A DNA stretch of 64,000 nucleotides from contig OX392540.1 in assembly GCA_947623455.1 (NCBI GenBank), positions 8,883,432 to 8,947,431 on the forward strand, given 5' to 3'. This DNA comes from Mimachlamys varia. Lineage: Eukaryota; Mollusca; Bivalvia; Pectinida; Pectinidae. The notes beneath the pieces were generated by a model. That model did no database searches. It had not been told where the DNA came from and was given only the letters and a program-made list of their open reading frames with translations. The translations under genes were made by a program, and so were the position numbers. Positions 49,401 to 62,290 of the stretch are shown piece by piece. Numbering within the stretch: the stretch's first letter is position 1; each line of letters starts with the position of its first letter.

Positions 49401-52400
49401 GTTTCTCTTCTTTCCTGTATTCAGAGTTTCCCTCCTTTCCTGTTTACATGAAACATGAAGTCTGTCTGTCCTGTATTCAGAGTTTACCTCTTGTCTTGTT
49501 TACATGAACACATGGAGTCTGCCTGTCCTGTATTCAGAGTTTCCCTCCTGTCTTGTATTCAGAGTTTCCTTCCTGTCCTGTTTAGACGAAAACATTAAGT
49601 CTGCCAGTCCTGTATTCAGAGTTTCCCTCCTGTCTTGTATTTAGAGTTTCCCTCCTGTCCTGTTAACACGAACACATAAAGTCTCTCAGTCCTGCATACA
49701 GAGTTTCCATCCTGTCCTGTATTCAGAGTTTCCCTCCTGTCCTGTTTACATGAACACATGAAGTCTGCCAGTCCTGTATTCAAAGTTTCCGTCCTGTCCT
49801 GTATTCAGAGTTTCCCTCCTGTCCTGTATTCAGAGTTTCCCTTCTGTCCTATTTACAGGAACACATGGAGTCTGCCTGTCCTGTATTCAGAGTTAACCTC
49901 CTTTCCTGTATTCAGAGTTTCCCTCCTTTCCTGTTTACATGAACACATGAAGTCTGCCAGTCCTGTTTTAAGAGTTTCCCTCCTGTCCTGTTTACATAAA
50001 CACATGGAGTCTGCCAGTTCTGTATTCAGTTTCCTTCCTGTCCTGTTTACATAAACACATGGAGTCTGCCAGTTCTGTATTCAGAGTTTCCCTCATGTCC
50101 TGTTCACATGAACACATGGAGTCTGCCTGTCCTGTATTCAAAGTTTCCCTCCTGTTCTGTTGACATGAACACATGAAGTCTGCCAGTCCTGTATTCAGCG
50201 TTTCCCTCCTGTCTTGTTTACATGAACACATGTAGTCTGCCTGTCCTGTATTCAGAGTTTCCCTTCTTTCCTGTATTCAGAGTTTCCATCCTTTCCTGTT
50301 TACATGAAAACATGAAGTATGTCTGTTCTGTATTCAGAGTTTCCCTCTTGTCTTGTTTACATGAACACATGGAGTCTGCCTGTCCTGTATTCAGAGTTTC
50401 CCTCCTGTCTTGTATTCAGAGTTTCCCTCCTGTCCTGTTTAGACGAACACATTAAGTCTGCCAGTCCTGTATTCAAAGTTTACCTCCTGTCCTGTATTCA
50501 GAATTTCCCTCCTGTCCTGTTTACATGAACAAATGAAGTCTGCCAGTCCTGTATTCCAAGTTTCCGTCCTGTCCTGTATTCAGAATTTCCCTCCTGTCCT
50601 GTTTACACGAACACATTAAGTCTGCCAGTCCTGTATTCAGAGTTTCCCTCCTGTCCTGTATTCAGAGTTTCCCTCCTTTCCTGTTTACAGGAACACATGA
50701 AGTCTGCCAGTCCTGTATTCAGAGTTTCCCTCCTGTCCTGTTTAAATGAACACATGAAGTCTGCTTGTCCTGTATTCAGAGTTTCCCTCCTGTCTTGTAT
50801 TCAGAGTTTCCTTCCTGTCCTGTTTAGACGAAAACATTAAGTCTGCCAGTCCTGTATTCAGAGTTTCCCTCCTGTCTTGTATTTAGAGTTTCCCTCCTGT
50901 CCTGTTAACACGAACACATAAAGTCTCTCAGTCCTGCATACAGAGTTTCCATCCTGTCCTGTATTCAGAGTTTCCCTCCTGTCCTGTTTACATGAACACA
51001 TGAAGTCTGCCAGTCCTGTATTCAAACTTTCCGTCCTGTCCTGTATTCAGAGTTTCCCTCCTGTCCTGTATTCAGAGTTTCCCTTCTGTCCTATTTACAG
51101 GAACACATGGAGTCTGCCTGTCCTGTATTCAGAGTTAACCTCCTTTCCTGTATTCAGAGTTTCCCTCCTTTCCTGTTTACATGAACACATGAAGTCTGCC
51201 AGTCCTGTTTTAAGAGTTTCCCTCCTGTCCTGTTTACATAAACACATGGAGTCTGCCAGTTCTGTATTCAGTTTCCTTCCTGTCCTGTTTACATAAACAC
51301 ATGGAGTCTGCCAGTTCTGTATTCAGAGTTTCCCTCCTGTCCTGTTCACATGAACACATGGAGTCTGCCTGTTTTGTATTCAAAGTTTCCCTCCTGTTCT
51401 GTTGACATGAACACATGAAGTCTGCCAGTCCTGTATTCAGCGTTTCCCTCCTGTCTTGTTTACATGAACACATGTAGTCTGCCTGTCCTGTATTCAGAGT
51501 TTCCCTTCTTTCCTGTATTCAGAGTTTCCCTCCTTTCCTGTTTACATGAAAACATGAAGTCTGTCTGTTCTGTATTCAGAGTTTCCCTCTTGTTTGTTTA
51601 CATGAACACATGGAGTCTGCCTGTCCTGTATTCAGAGTTTCCCTCCTGTCTTGTATTCAGAGTTTCCCTCCTGTCCTGTTTAGACGAACACATTAAGTCT
51701 GCCAGTCCTGTATTCAAAGTTTACCTCCTGTCCTGTATTCAGAATTTCCCTCCTGTCCTGTTTACATGAACAAATGACGTCTGTCAGTCCTGTATTCCAA
51801 GTTTCTGTCCTGTCCTGTATTCAGAGTTTCCCTCCTGTCCTGTTTACACGAACACATTAAGTCTGCCAGTCCTGTATTCAGAGTTTCCCTCCTGTCCTGT
51901 ATTCAGAGTTTCCCTCCTGTCCTGTTTACAGGAACACATGAAGTCTGCCAGTCCTGTATTCAGAGTTTCCCTCCTGTCCTGTTTAAATGAACACATGAAG
52001 TCTGCTTGTCCTGTATTCAGAGTTTCCCTCCTGTACTGTATTCAGAGTGTCCTTCCTTTCCTGTTTATATGATCACATGAAGTCTGCCTGTCCTGTATTC
52101 AGAGTTTCCCTCTTGTTCTGTTTACATGAACACATGAAGTCTGCCAGTCCTGTATTCAGTGTTTCCCTCCTGTCCTGTTTACATGAACACATGGAGTCTG
52201 CCTGTCCTGTATTCAAAGTTTCCCTCCTGTTCTGTTGACATGAACACATGAAGTCTGCCAGTCCTGTATTCAGCGTTTCCCTCCTGTCTTGTTTACATGA
52301 ACACATGTAGTCTGCCTGTCCTGTATTCAGAGTTTCCCTGTTGTCTTGTTTACATGAACACATGGAGTCTGCCTGTCCTGTATTCAGAGTTTCCCTCCTG

Positions 52401-52730
52401 TCTTGTATTCAGAGTTTCCCTCCTGTCCTGTTTAGACGAACACATTAAGTCTGCCAGTCCTGTATTCAAAGTTTACCTCCTGTCCTGTATTCAGAATTTC
52501 CCTCCTGTCCTGTTTACATGAACAAATGAAGTCTGCCAGTCCTGTATTCCAAGTTTCCGTCCTGTCCTGTATTCAGAGTTTCCCTCCTGTCCTGTTTACA
52601 CGAACACATTAAGTCTGCCAGTCCTGTATTCAGAGTTTCCTTCCTGTCCTGTATTCAGAGTTTCCCTCCTGTCCTGTTTACAGGAACACATGAAGTCTGC
52701 CAGTCCTTTATTCAGAGTTTCCCTCCTGTC
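49401..52730. repeat. 1,242-bp higher-order repeat region
   Basis: Landmarks 49758, 49992 and 50222 recur 1,242 bp later at 51000, 51234 and 51464; the length fits 17 long plus 11 short units minus 2. Two single-base deletions are private: ACATGAAACATG near 49,447-49,458 and CTTGTTTGTTTAC near 51,589-51,601. The segment from about 51,930 returns to the TTTAAATG/TTTATATGATCAC type seen in the first blocks. No gene is seen. Confidence 0.8.
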
Positions 52731-52929
52731 CTGATAATGAACACATGAAGTCTGCTTGTCCTGTATTCAGAGTTTCCCTCCTGTACTGTATTCAGAGTTT
52801 CCCTCCTTTCCTGTTTATAAGATCACATGAAGTCTGCCTGTCCTGTATTCAGAGTTTCCCTCTTGTTCTGTTTACACGAACACATGAAGTCTGCCAGTCC
52901 TGTATTCAGTGTTTCCCTCCTGTCCTGTT
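52731..52929. repeat. GATAATG-type units
   Basis: This is the only GATAATG variant right of the large blocks (near 52,731), followed by TTTATAAGATCACATG near 52,812-52,827. It links this region to the 3.5-kb HOR family at 6-16 kb and 33-40 kb. Confidence 0.8.
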
Positions 52930-54346
52930 TACATGAACACATGGAGTCTGCCTGTCCTGTATTCAAAGTTTCCCTCCTGTTCTGTTGACATGAACACATG
53001 AAGTCTGCCAGTCCTGTATTCAGCGTTTCCCTCCAGTCTTGTTTACATGAACACATGTAGTCTGCCTGTCCTGTATTCAGAGTTTCCCTTCTTTCCTGTA
53101 TTCAGAGTTTACCTCCTTTCCTGTTTACATGAAAACATGAAGTCTGTCTGTCCTGTATTCAGAGTTTCCCTCCTGTTCTGTTTACATGAACACATGAAGT
53201 CTGCCTGTCCTGTATTCAAAGTTTCCCTCCTGTTCTGTTTACATGAACACATGAAGTCTGCCAGTCCTGTATCCAGAGTTTCCCTCCAGTCCTGTATTCA
53301 GACTTTCCCTCTTGTCTTGTTTACATGAACACATGAAGTCTGCCTGTCCTGTATTCAGAGTTTCCCTTCTTTCCTGTATTCAGAGTTTACCTCCTTTCCT
53401 GTTTACATGAAAACATGAAGTCTGTCTGTCCTGTATTCAGAGTTTCCCTCCTGTTCTGTTTACATGAACACATGAAGTCTGCCTGTCCTGTATTCAAAGT
53501 TTCCCTCCTGTTCTGTTTACATGAACACATGAAGTCTGCCAGTCCTGTATCCAGAGTTTCCCTCCAGTCCTGTATTCAGACTTTCCCTCCTGTCTTGTTT
53601 ACATGAACACATGAAGTCTGCCTGTCCTGTATTCAGAGTTTCTCTTCTTTCCTGTATTCAGAGTTTCCCTCCTTTCCTGTTTACATGAAAACATGAAGTC
53701 TGTCTGTCCTGTATTCAGAGTTTCCCTCTTGTCTTGTTTACATGAACACATGGAGTCTGCCTGTCCTGTATTCAGAGTTTCCCTCCTGTCTTGTATTCAG
53801 AGTTTCCCTCCTGTCCTGTTTAGACGAAAACATTAAGTCTGCCAGTCCTGTATTCAGAGTTTCCCTCCTGTCTTGTATTTAGAGTTTCCCTCCTGTCCTG
53901 TTAACACGAACACATAAAGTCTCTCAGTCCTGTATACAGAGTTTCCATCCTGTCCTGTATTCAGAGTTTCCCTCCTGTCCTGTTTACTTACATGAACACA
54001 TGAAGTCTGCCAGTCCTGTATTCAAAGTTTCCGTCCTGTCCTGTATTCAGAGTTTCCCTCCTGTCCTGTATTCAGAGTTTCCCTTCTGTCCTATTTACAG
54101 GAACACATGGAGTCTGCCTGTCCTGTATTCAGAGTTAACCTCCTTTCCTGTATTCAGAGTTTCCCTCCTTTCCTGTTTACATGAACACATGAAGTCTGCC
54201 AGTCCTGTTTTAAGAGTTTCCCTCCTGTCCTGTTTACATAAACACATGGAGTCTGCCAGTTCTGTATTCAGTTTCCTTCCTGTCCTGTTTACATAAACAC
54301 ATGGAGTCTGCCAGTTCTGTATTCAGAGTTTCCCTCCTGTCCTGTT
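52930..54346. repeat. 1,417-bp higher-order repeat, unit 1
   Basis: Landmarks 53047 and 53415 recur at 54464 and 54832 (1,417 bp), but 54000 and 54234 recur at 55413 and 55647 (1,413 bp). The 4-bp difference is a TTAC insertion near 53,985-53,990 in this unit. The underlying 1,413 bp fits 20 long plus 11 short units minus 2. Confidence 0.85.
53981..53997 (+). repeat. 4-bp TTAC microduplication
   Basis: TGTTTACTTACATGAAC replaces TGTTTACATGAAC, a direct duplication of TTAC. I found it only here in the whole window, so it is probably the youngest length change in the array. Confidence 0.9.
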
Positions 54347-55850
54347 CACATGAACACATGGAGTCTGCCTGTCCTGTATTCAAAGTTTCCCTCCTGTTCT
54401 GTTGACATGAACACATGAAGTCTGCCAGTCCTGTATTCAGCGTTTCCCTCCAGTCTTGTTTACATGAACACATGTAGTCTGCCTGTCCTGTATTCAGAGT
54501 TTCCCTTCTTTCCTGTATTCAGAGTTTACCTCCTTTCCTGTTTACATGAAAACATGAAGTCTGTCTGTCCTGTATTCAGAGTTTCCCTCCTGTTCTGTTT
54601 ACATGAACACATGAAGTCTGCCTGTCCTGTATTCAAAGTTTCCCTCCTGTTCTGTTTACATGAACACATGAAGTCTGCCAGTCCTGTATCCACAGTTTCC
54701 CTCCAGTCCTGTATTCAGACTTTCCCTCTTGTCTTGTTTACATGAACACATGAAGTCTGCCTGTCCTGTATTCAGAGTTTCCCTTCTTTCCTGTATTCAG
54801 AGTTTACCTCCTTTCCTGTTTACATGAAAACATGAAGTCTGTCTGTCCTGTATTCAGAGTTTCCCTCCTGTTCTGTTTACATGAACACATGAAGTCTGCC
54901 TGTCCTGTATTCAAAGTTTCCCTCCTGTTCTGTTTACATGAACACATGAAGTCTGCCAGTCCTGTATCCAGAGTTTCCCTCCAGTCCTGTATTCAGACTT
55001 TCCCTCCTGTCTTGTTTACATGAACACATGAAGTCTGCCTGTCCTGTATTCAGAGTTTCTCTTCTTTCCTGTATTCAGAGTTTCCCTCCTTTCCTGTTTA
55101 CATGAAAACATGAAGTCTGTCTGCCCTGTATTCAGAGTTTCCCTCTTGTCTTGTTTACATGAACACATGGAGTCTGCCTGTCCTGTATTCAGAGTTTCCC
55201 TCCTGTCTTGTATTCAGAGTTTCCCTCCTGTCCTGTTTAGACGAAAACATTAAGTCTGCCAGTCCTGTATTCAGAGTTTCCCTCCTGTCTTGTATTTAGA
55301 GTTTCCCTCCTGTCCTGTTAACACGAACACATAAAGTCTCTCAGTCCTGTATACAGAGTTTCCATCCTGTCCTGTATTCAGAGTTTCCCTCCTGTCCTGT
55401 TTACATGAACACATGAAGTCTGCCAGTCCTGTATTCAAAGTTTCCGTCCTGTCCTGTATTCAGAGTTTCCCTCCTGTCCTGTATTCAGAGTTTCCCTTCT
55501 GTCCTATTTACAGGAACACATGGAGTCTGCCTGTCCTGTATTCAGAGTTAACCTCCTTTCCTGTATTCAGAGTTTCCCTCCTTTCCTGTTTACATGAACA
55601 CATGAAGTCTGCCAGTCCTGTTTTAAGAGTTTCCCTCCTGTCCTGTTTACATAAACACATGGAGTCTGCCAGTTCTGTATTCAGTTTCCTTCCTGTCCTG
55701 TTTACATAAACACATGGAGTCTGCCAGTTCTGTATTCAGAGTTTCCCTCCTGTCCTGTTCACATGAACACATGGAGTCTGCCTGTCCTGTATTCAAAGTT
55801 TCCCTCCTGTTCTGTTGACATGAACACATGAAGTCTGCCAGTCCTGTATT
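54347..55850. repeat. 1,413-bp higher-order repeat, unit 2
   Basis: Second copy of the preceding unit, without the TTAC insertion. It carries a private TATCCACAG near 54,688 and CTGCCCTG near 55,121. Homology ends at about 55,850, where CAGAGTTTCCCTCCTTTC replaces CAGCGTTTCCCTCCAGTC. Confidence 0.83.
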
Positions 55851-56779
55851 CAGAGTTTCCCTCCTTTCCTGTTTACATGAAAACATGAAGTCTGTCTGTT
55901 CTGTATTCAGAGTTTCCCTCTTGTCTTGTTTACATGAACACATGGAGTCTGCCTGTCCTGTATTCAGAGTTTCCCTCCTGTCTTGTATTCAGAGTTTCCC
56001 TCCTGTCCTGTTTAGACGAACACATTAAGTCTGCCAGTCCTGTATTCAAAGTTTACCTCATGTCCTGTATTCAGAATTTCCCTCCTGTCCTGTTTACATG
56101 AACAAATGAAGTCTGCCAGTCCTGTATTCCAAGTTTCCGTCCTGTCCTGTATTCAGAGTTTCCCTCCTGTCCTGTTTACACGAACACATTAAGTCTGCCA
56201 GTCCTGTATTCAGAGTTTCCCTCCTGTCCTGTTTAGACGAACACATTAAGTCTGCCAGTCCTGTATTCAAAGTTTACCTCCGGTCCTGTATTCAGAATTT
56301 CCCTCCTGTCCTGTTTACATGAACAAATGAAGTCTGCCAGTCCTGTATTCCAAGTTTCCCTCCTGTCCTATATTCAGAGTTTCCCTCCTGTCCTGTTTAC
56401 AGGAACACATGAAGTCTGCCAGTCCTGTATTCAGAGTTTCCCTCCTGTCCTGTTTAAATGAACACATGAAGTCTGCTTGTCCTGTATTCAGAGTTTCCCT
56501 CCTGTACTGTATTCAGAGTTTCCCTCCTTTCCTGTTTATATGATCACATGAAGTCTGCCTGTCCTGTATTCAGAGTTTCCCTCTTGTTCTGTTTACACGA
56601 ACACATGAAGTCTGCCAGTCCTGTATTCAGTGTTTCCCTCCTGTCCTGTTTACATGAACACATGGAGTCTGCCTGTCCTGTATTCAAAGTTTCCCTCCTG
56701 TTCTGTTGACATGAACACATGAAGTCTGCCAGTCCTGTATTCAGCGTTTCCCTCCTGTCTTGTTTACATGAACACATGT
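55851..56779. repeat. Link segment before the 5.4-kb super-period
   Basis: Monomers resemble those at about 59,030-59,820 but with one extra set of TTTAGACGAACACATTAAG units (near 56,233) and private forms CTCATGTCC (near 56,057) and CTCCGGTCC (near 56,278). No gene is present. Confidence 0.75.
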
Positions 56780-59700
56780 AGTCTGCCTGTCCTGTATTCA
56801 GAGTTTCCCTTCTTTCCTGTATTCAGAGTTTACCTCCTTTCCTGTTTACATGAAAACATGAAGTCTGTCTGTCCTGTATTCAGAGTTTCCCTCCTGTTCT
56901 GTTTACATGAACACATGAAGTCTGCCTGTCCTGTATTCAAAGTTTCCCTCCTGTTCTGTTTACATGAACACATGAAGTCTGCCAGTCCTGTATCCTGAGT
57001 TTCCCTCCAGTCCTGTATTCAGACTTTCCCTCCTGTCTTGTTTACATGAACACATGAAGTCTGCCTGTCCTGTATTCAGAGTTTCTCTTCTTTCCTGTAT
57101 TCAGAGTTTCCCTCCTTTCCTGTTTACATGAAAACATGAAGTCTGTCTGTCCTGTATTCAGAGTTTCCCTCTTGTCTTGTTTACATGAACACATGGAGTC
57201 TGCCTGTCCTGTATTCAGAGTTTCCCTCCTGTCTTGTATTCAGAGTTTCCCTCCTGTCCTGTTTAGACGAAAACATTAAGTCTGCCAGTCCTGTATTCAG
57301 AGTTTCCCTCCTGTCTTGTATTTAGAGTTTCCCTCCTGTCCTGTTAACACGAACACATAAAGTCTCTCAGCCCTGTATACAGAGTTTCCATCCTGTCCTG
57401 TATTCAGAGTTTCCCTCCTGTCCTGTTTACATGAACACATGAAGTCTGCCAGTCCTGTATTCAAAGTTTCCGTCCTGTCCTGTATTCAGAGTTTCCCTCC
57501 TGTCCTGTATTCAGAGTTTCCCTTCTGTCCTATTTACAGGAACACATGGAGTCTGCCTGTCCTGTATTCAGAGTTAACCTCCTTTCCTGTATTCAGAGTT
57601 TCCCTCCTTTCCTGTTTACATGAACACATGAAGTCTGCCAGTCCTGTTTTAAGAGTTTCCCTCCTGTCCTGTTTACATAAACACATGGAGTCTGCCAGTT
57701 TTGTATTCAGTTTCCTTCCTGTCCTGTTTATATAAACACATGGAGTCTGCCAGTTCTGTATTCAGAGTTTCCCTCCTGTCCTGTTCACATGAACACATGA
57801 AGTCTGCCTGTCCTGTATTCAAAGTTTCCCTCCTGTTCTGTTTACATGAACACATGAAGTCTGCCAGTCCTGTATCCAGAGTTTCCCTCCAGTCCTGTAT
57901 TCAGACTTTCCCTCCTGTCTTGTTTACATGAACACATGAAGTCTGCCTGTCCTGTATTCAGAGTTTCCCTTCTTTCCTGTATTCAGAGTTTACCTCCTTT
58001 CCTGTTTACATGAAAACATGAAGTCTGTCTGTCCTGTATTCAGAGTTTCCCTCCTGTTCTGTTTACATGAACACATGATGTCTGCCTGTCCTGTATTCAA
58101 AGTTTCCCTCCTGTTCTGTTTACATGAACACATGAAGTCTGCCAGTCCTGTATCCAGAGTTTCCCTCCAGTCCTGTATTCAGACTTTCCCTCCTGTCTTG
58201 TTTACATGAACACATGAAGTCTGCCTGTCCTGTATTCAGAGTTTCTCTTCTTTCCTGTATTCAGAGTTTCCCTCCTTTCCTGTTTACATGAAAACATGAA
58301 GTCTGTCTGTCCTGTATTCAGAGTTTCCCTCTTGTCTTGTTTACATGAACACATGGAGTCTGCCTGTCCTGTATTCAGAGTTTCCCTCCTGTCTTGTATT
58401 CAGAGTTTCCCTCCTGTCCTGTTTAGACGAAAACATTAAGTCTGCCAGTCCTGTATTCAGAGTTTCCCTCCTGTCTTGTATTTAGAGTTTCCCTCCTGTC
58501 CTGTTAACACGAACACATAAAGTCTCTCAGTCCTGTATACAGAGTTTCCATCCTGTCCTGTATTCAGAGTTTCCCTCCTGTCCTGTTTACATGAACACAT
58601 GAAGTCTGCCAGTCCTGTATTCAAAGTTTCCGTCCTGTCCTGTATTCAGAGTTTCCCTCCTGTCCTGTATTCAGAGTTTCCCTTCTGTCCTATTTACAGG
58701 AACACATGGAGTCTGCCTGTCCTGTATTCAGAGTTAACCTCCTTTCCTGTATTCAGAGTTTCCCTCCTTTCCTGTTTACATGAACACATGAAGTCTGCCA
58801 GTCCTGTTTTAAGAGTTTCCCTCCTGTCCTGTTTACATAAACACATGGAGTCTGCCAGTTCTGTATTCAGTTTCCTTCCTGTCCTGTTAACATAAACACA
58901 TGGAGTCTGCCAGTTCTGTATTCAGAGTTTCCCTCCTGTCCTGTTCACATGAACACATGGAGTCTGCCTGTCCTGTATTCAAAGTTTCCCTCCTGTTCTG
59001 TTGACATGAACACATGAAGTCTGCCAGTCCTGTATTCAGAGTTTCCCTCCTTTCCTGTTTACATGAAAACATGAAGTCTGTCTGTTCTGTATTCAGAGTT
59101 TCCCTCTTGTCTTGTTTACATGAACACATGGAGTCTGCCTGTCCTGTATTCAGAGTTTCCCTCCTGTCTTGTATTCAGAGTTTCCCTCCTGTCCTGTTTA
59201 GACGAACACATTAAGTCTGCCAGTCCTGTATTCAAAGTTTACCTCCTGTCCTGTATTCAGAATTTCCCTCCTGTCCTGTTTACATGAACAAATGAAGTCT
59301 GCCAGTCCTGTATTCCAAGTTTCCGTCCTGTCCTGTATTCAGAGTTTCCCTCCTGTCCTGTTTACACGAACACATTAAGTCTGCCAGTCCTGTATTCAGA
59401 GTTTCCCTCCTGTCCTGTATTCAGAGTTTCCCTCCTGTCCTGTTTACAGGAACACATGAAGTCTGCCAGTCCTGTATTCAGAGTTTCCCTCCTGTCCTGT
59501 TTAAATGAACACATGAAGTCTGCTTGTCCTGTATTCAGAGTTTCCCTCCTGTACTGTATTCAGAGTTTCCCTCCTTTCCTGTTTATATGATCACATGAAG
59601 TCTGCCTGTCCTGTATTCAGAGTTTCCCTCTTGTTCTGTTTACACGAACACATGAAGTCTGCCAGTCCTGTATTCAGTGTTTCCCTCCTGTCCTGTTTAC

Positions 59701-62212
59701 ATGAACACATGGAGTCTGCCTGTCCTGTATTCAAAGTTTCCCTCCTGTTCTGTTGACATGAACACATGAAGTCTGCCAGTCCGGTATTCAGCGTTTCCCT
59801 CCTGTCTTGTTTACATGAACACATGTAGTCTGCCTGTCCTGTATTCAGAGTTTCCCTTCTTTCCTGTATTCAGAGTTTACCTCCTTTCCTGTTTACATGA
59901 AAACATGAAGTCTGTCTGTCCTGTATTCAGAGTTTCCCTCCTGTTCTGTTTACATGAACACATGAAGTCTGCCTGTCCTGTATTCAAAGTTTCCCTCCTG
60001 TTCTGTTTACATGAACACATGAAGTCTGCCAGTCCTGTATCCAGAGTTTCCCTCCAGTCCTGTATTCAGACTTTCCCTCCTGTCTTGTTTACATGAACAC
60101 ATGAAGTCTGCCTGTCCTGTATTCAGAGTTTCTCTTCTTTCCTGTATTCAGAGTTTACCTCCTTTCCTGTTTACATGAAAACATGAAGTCTGTCTGTCCT
60201 GTATTCAGAGTTTCCCTCCTGTTCTGTTTACATGAACACATGAAGTCTGCCTGTCCTGTATTCAAAGTTTCCCTCCTGTTCTGTTTACATGAACACATGA
60301 AGTCTGCCAGTCCTGTATCCAGAGTTTCCCTCCAGTCCTGTATTCAGACTTTCCCTCCTGTCTTGTTTACATGAACACATGAAGTCTGCCTGTCCTGTAT
60401 TCAGAGTTTCTCTTCTTTCCTGTATTCAGAGTTTCCCTCCTTTCCTGTTTACATGAACACATGGAGTCTGCCTGTCCTGTATTCAGAGTTTCCCTCCTGT
60501 CTTGTATTCAGAGTTTCCCTCCTGTCCTGTTTAGACGAAAACATTAAGTCTGCCAGTCCTGTATTCAGAGTTTCCCTCCTGTCTTGTATTTAGAGTTTCC
60601 CTCCTGTCCTGTTAACACGAACACATAAAGTCTCTCAGTCCTGTATACAGAGTTTCCATCCTGTCCTGTATTCAGAGTTTCCCTCCTGTCCTGTTTACAT
60701 GAACACATGAAGTCTGCCAGTCCTGTATTCAAAGTTTCCGTCCTGTCCTGTATTCAGAGTTTCCCTCCTGTCCTGTATTCAGAGTTTCCCTTCTGTCCTA
60801 TTTACAGGAACACATGGAGTCTGCCTGTCCTGTATTCAGAGTTAACCTCCTTTCCTGTATTCAGAGTTTCCCTCCTTTCCTGTTTACATGAACACATGAA
60901 GTCTGCCAGTCCTGTTTTAAGAGTTTCCCTCCTGTCCTGTTTACATAAACACATGGAGTCTGCCAGTTCTGTATTCAGTTTCCTTCCTGTCCTGTTTACA
61001 TAAACACATGGAGTCTGCCAGTTCTGTATTCAGAGTTTCCCTCCTGTCCTGTTCACATGAACACATGGAGTCTGCCTGTCCTGTATTCAAAGTTTCCCTC
61101 CTGTTCTGTTGACATGAACACATGAAGTCTGCCAGTCCTGTATTCAGAGTTTCCCTCCTTTCCTGTTTACATGAAAACATGAAGTCTGTCTGTTCTGTAT
61201 TCAGAGTTTCCCTCTTGTCTTGTTTACATGAACACATGGAGTCTGCCTGTCCTGTATTCAGAGTTTCCCTCCTGTCTTGTATTCAGAGTTTCCCTCCTGT
61301 CCTGTTTAGACGAACACATTAAGTCTGCCAGTCCTGTATTCAAAGTTTACCTCCTGTCCTGTATTCAGAATTTCCCTCCTGTCCTGTTTACATGAACAAA
61401 TGAAGTCTGCCAGTCCTGTATTCCAAGTTTCCGTCCTGTCCTGTATTCAGAGTTTCCCTCCTGTCCTGTTTACACGAACACATTAAGTCTGCCAGTCCTG
61501 TATTCAGAGTTTCCCTCCTGTCCTGTATTCAGAGTTTCCCTCCTGTCCTGTTTACAGGAACACATGAAGTCTGCCAGTCCTGTATTCAGAGTTTCCCTCC
61601 TGTCCTGTTTAAATGAACACATGAAGTCTGCTTGTCCTGTATTCAGAGTTTCCCTCCTGTACTGTATTCAGAGTTTCCCTCCTTTCCTGTTTATATGATC
61701 ACATGAAGTCTGCCTGTCCTGTATTCGGAGTTTCCCTCTTGTTCTGTTTACACGAACACATGAAGTCTGCCAGTCCTGTATTCAGTGTTTCCCTCCTGTC
61801 CTGTTTACATGAACACATGGAGTCTGCCTGTCCTGTATTCAAAGTTTCCCTCCTGTTCTGTTGACATGAACACATGAAGTCTGCCAGTCCTGTATTCAGC
61901 GTTTCACTCCTGTCTTGTTTACATGAACACATGTAGTCTGCCTGTCCTGTATTCAGAGTTTCCCTTCTTTCCTGTATTCAGAGTTTACCTCCTTTCCTGT
62001 TTACATGAAAACATGAAGTCTGTCTGTCCTGTATTCAGAGTTTCCCTCCTGTTCTGTTTACATGAACACATGAAGTCTGCCTGTCCTGTATTCAAAGTTT
62101 CCCTCCTGTTCTGTTTACATGAACACATGAAGTCTGCCAGTCCTGTATCCAGAGTTTCCCTCCAGTCCTGTATTCAGACTTTCCCTCCTGTCTTGTTTAC
62201 ATGAACACATGA
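56780..62212. repeat. 5,433-bp super-period, copy 1
   Basis: Landmarks 57439, 57673 and 58018 recur 5,433 bp later at 62872, 63106 and 63451. The rare form TATCCTGAG at 56,991 recurs at 62,424. Internally the block steps by 1,160 bp (57439 to 58599), 2,108 bp (58599 to 60707) and 2,165 bp (60707 to 62872), which sum to 5,433. Confidence 0.86.
58018..60182. repeat. 2,165-bp HOR within the super-period
   Basis: The 58018 landmark recurs at 60183 (2,165 bp) and 62291 (2,108 bp). The fit is 31 or 30 long plus 16 short units minus 2. The second unit is exactly one 57-bp monomer shorter because the step near 60,450 lacks one ACATGAAAACATGAAG-type unit. Confidence 0.85.
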
Positions 62213-62290
62213 AGTCTGCCTGTCCTGTATTCAGAGTTTCTCTTCTTTCCTGTATTCAGAGTTTACCTCCTTTCCTGTTTACATGAAAAC
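60183..62290. repeat. 2,108-bp HOR within the super-period
   Basis: Second copy, one monomer shorter, as shown by 58599 minus 58018 being 581 while 60707 minus 60183 is 524. A private CACTCCTGTC near 61,905 and ATTCGGAG near 61,725 distinguish it. Confidence 0.84.
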
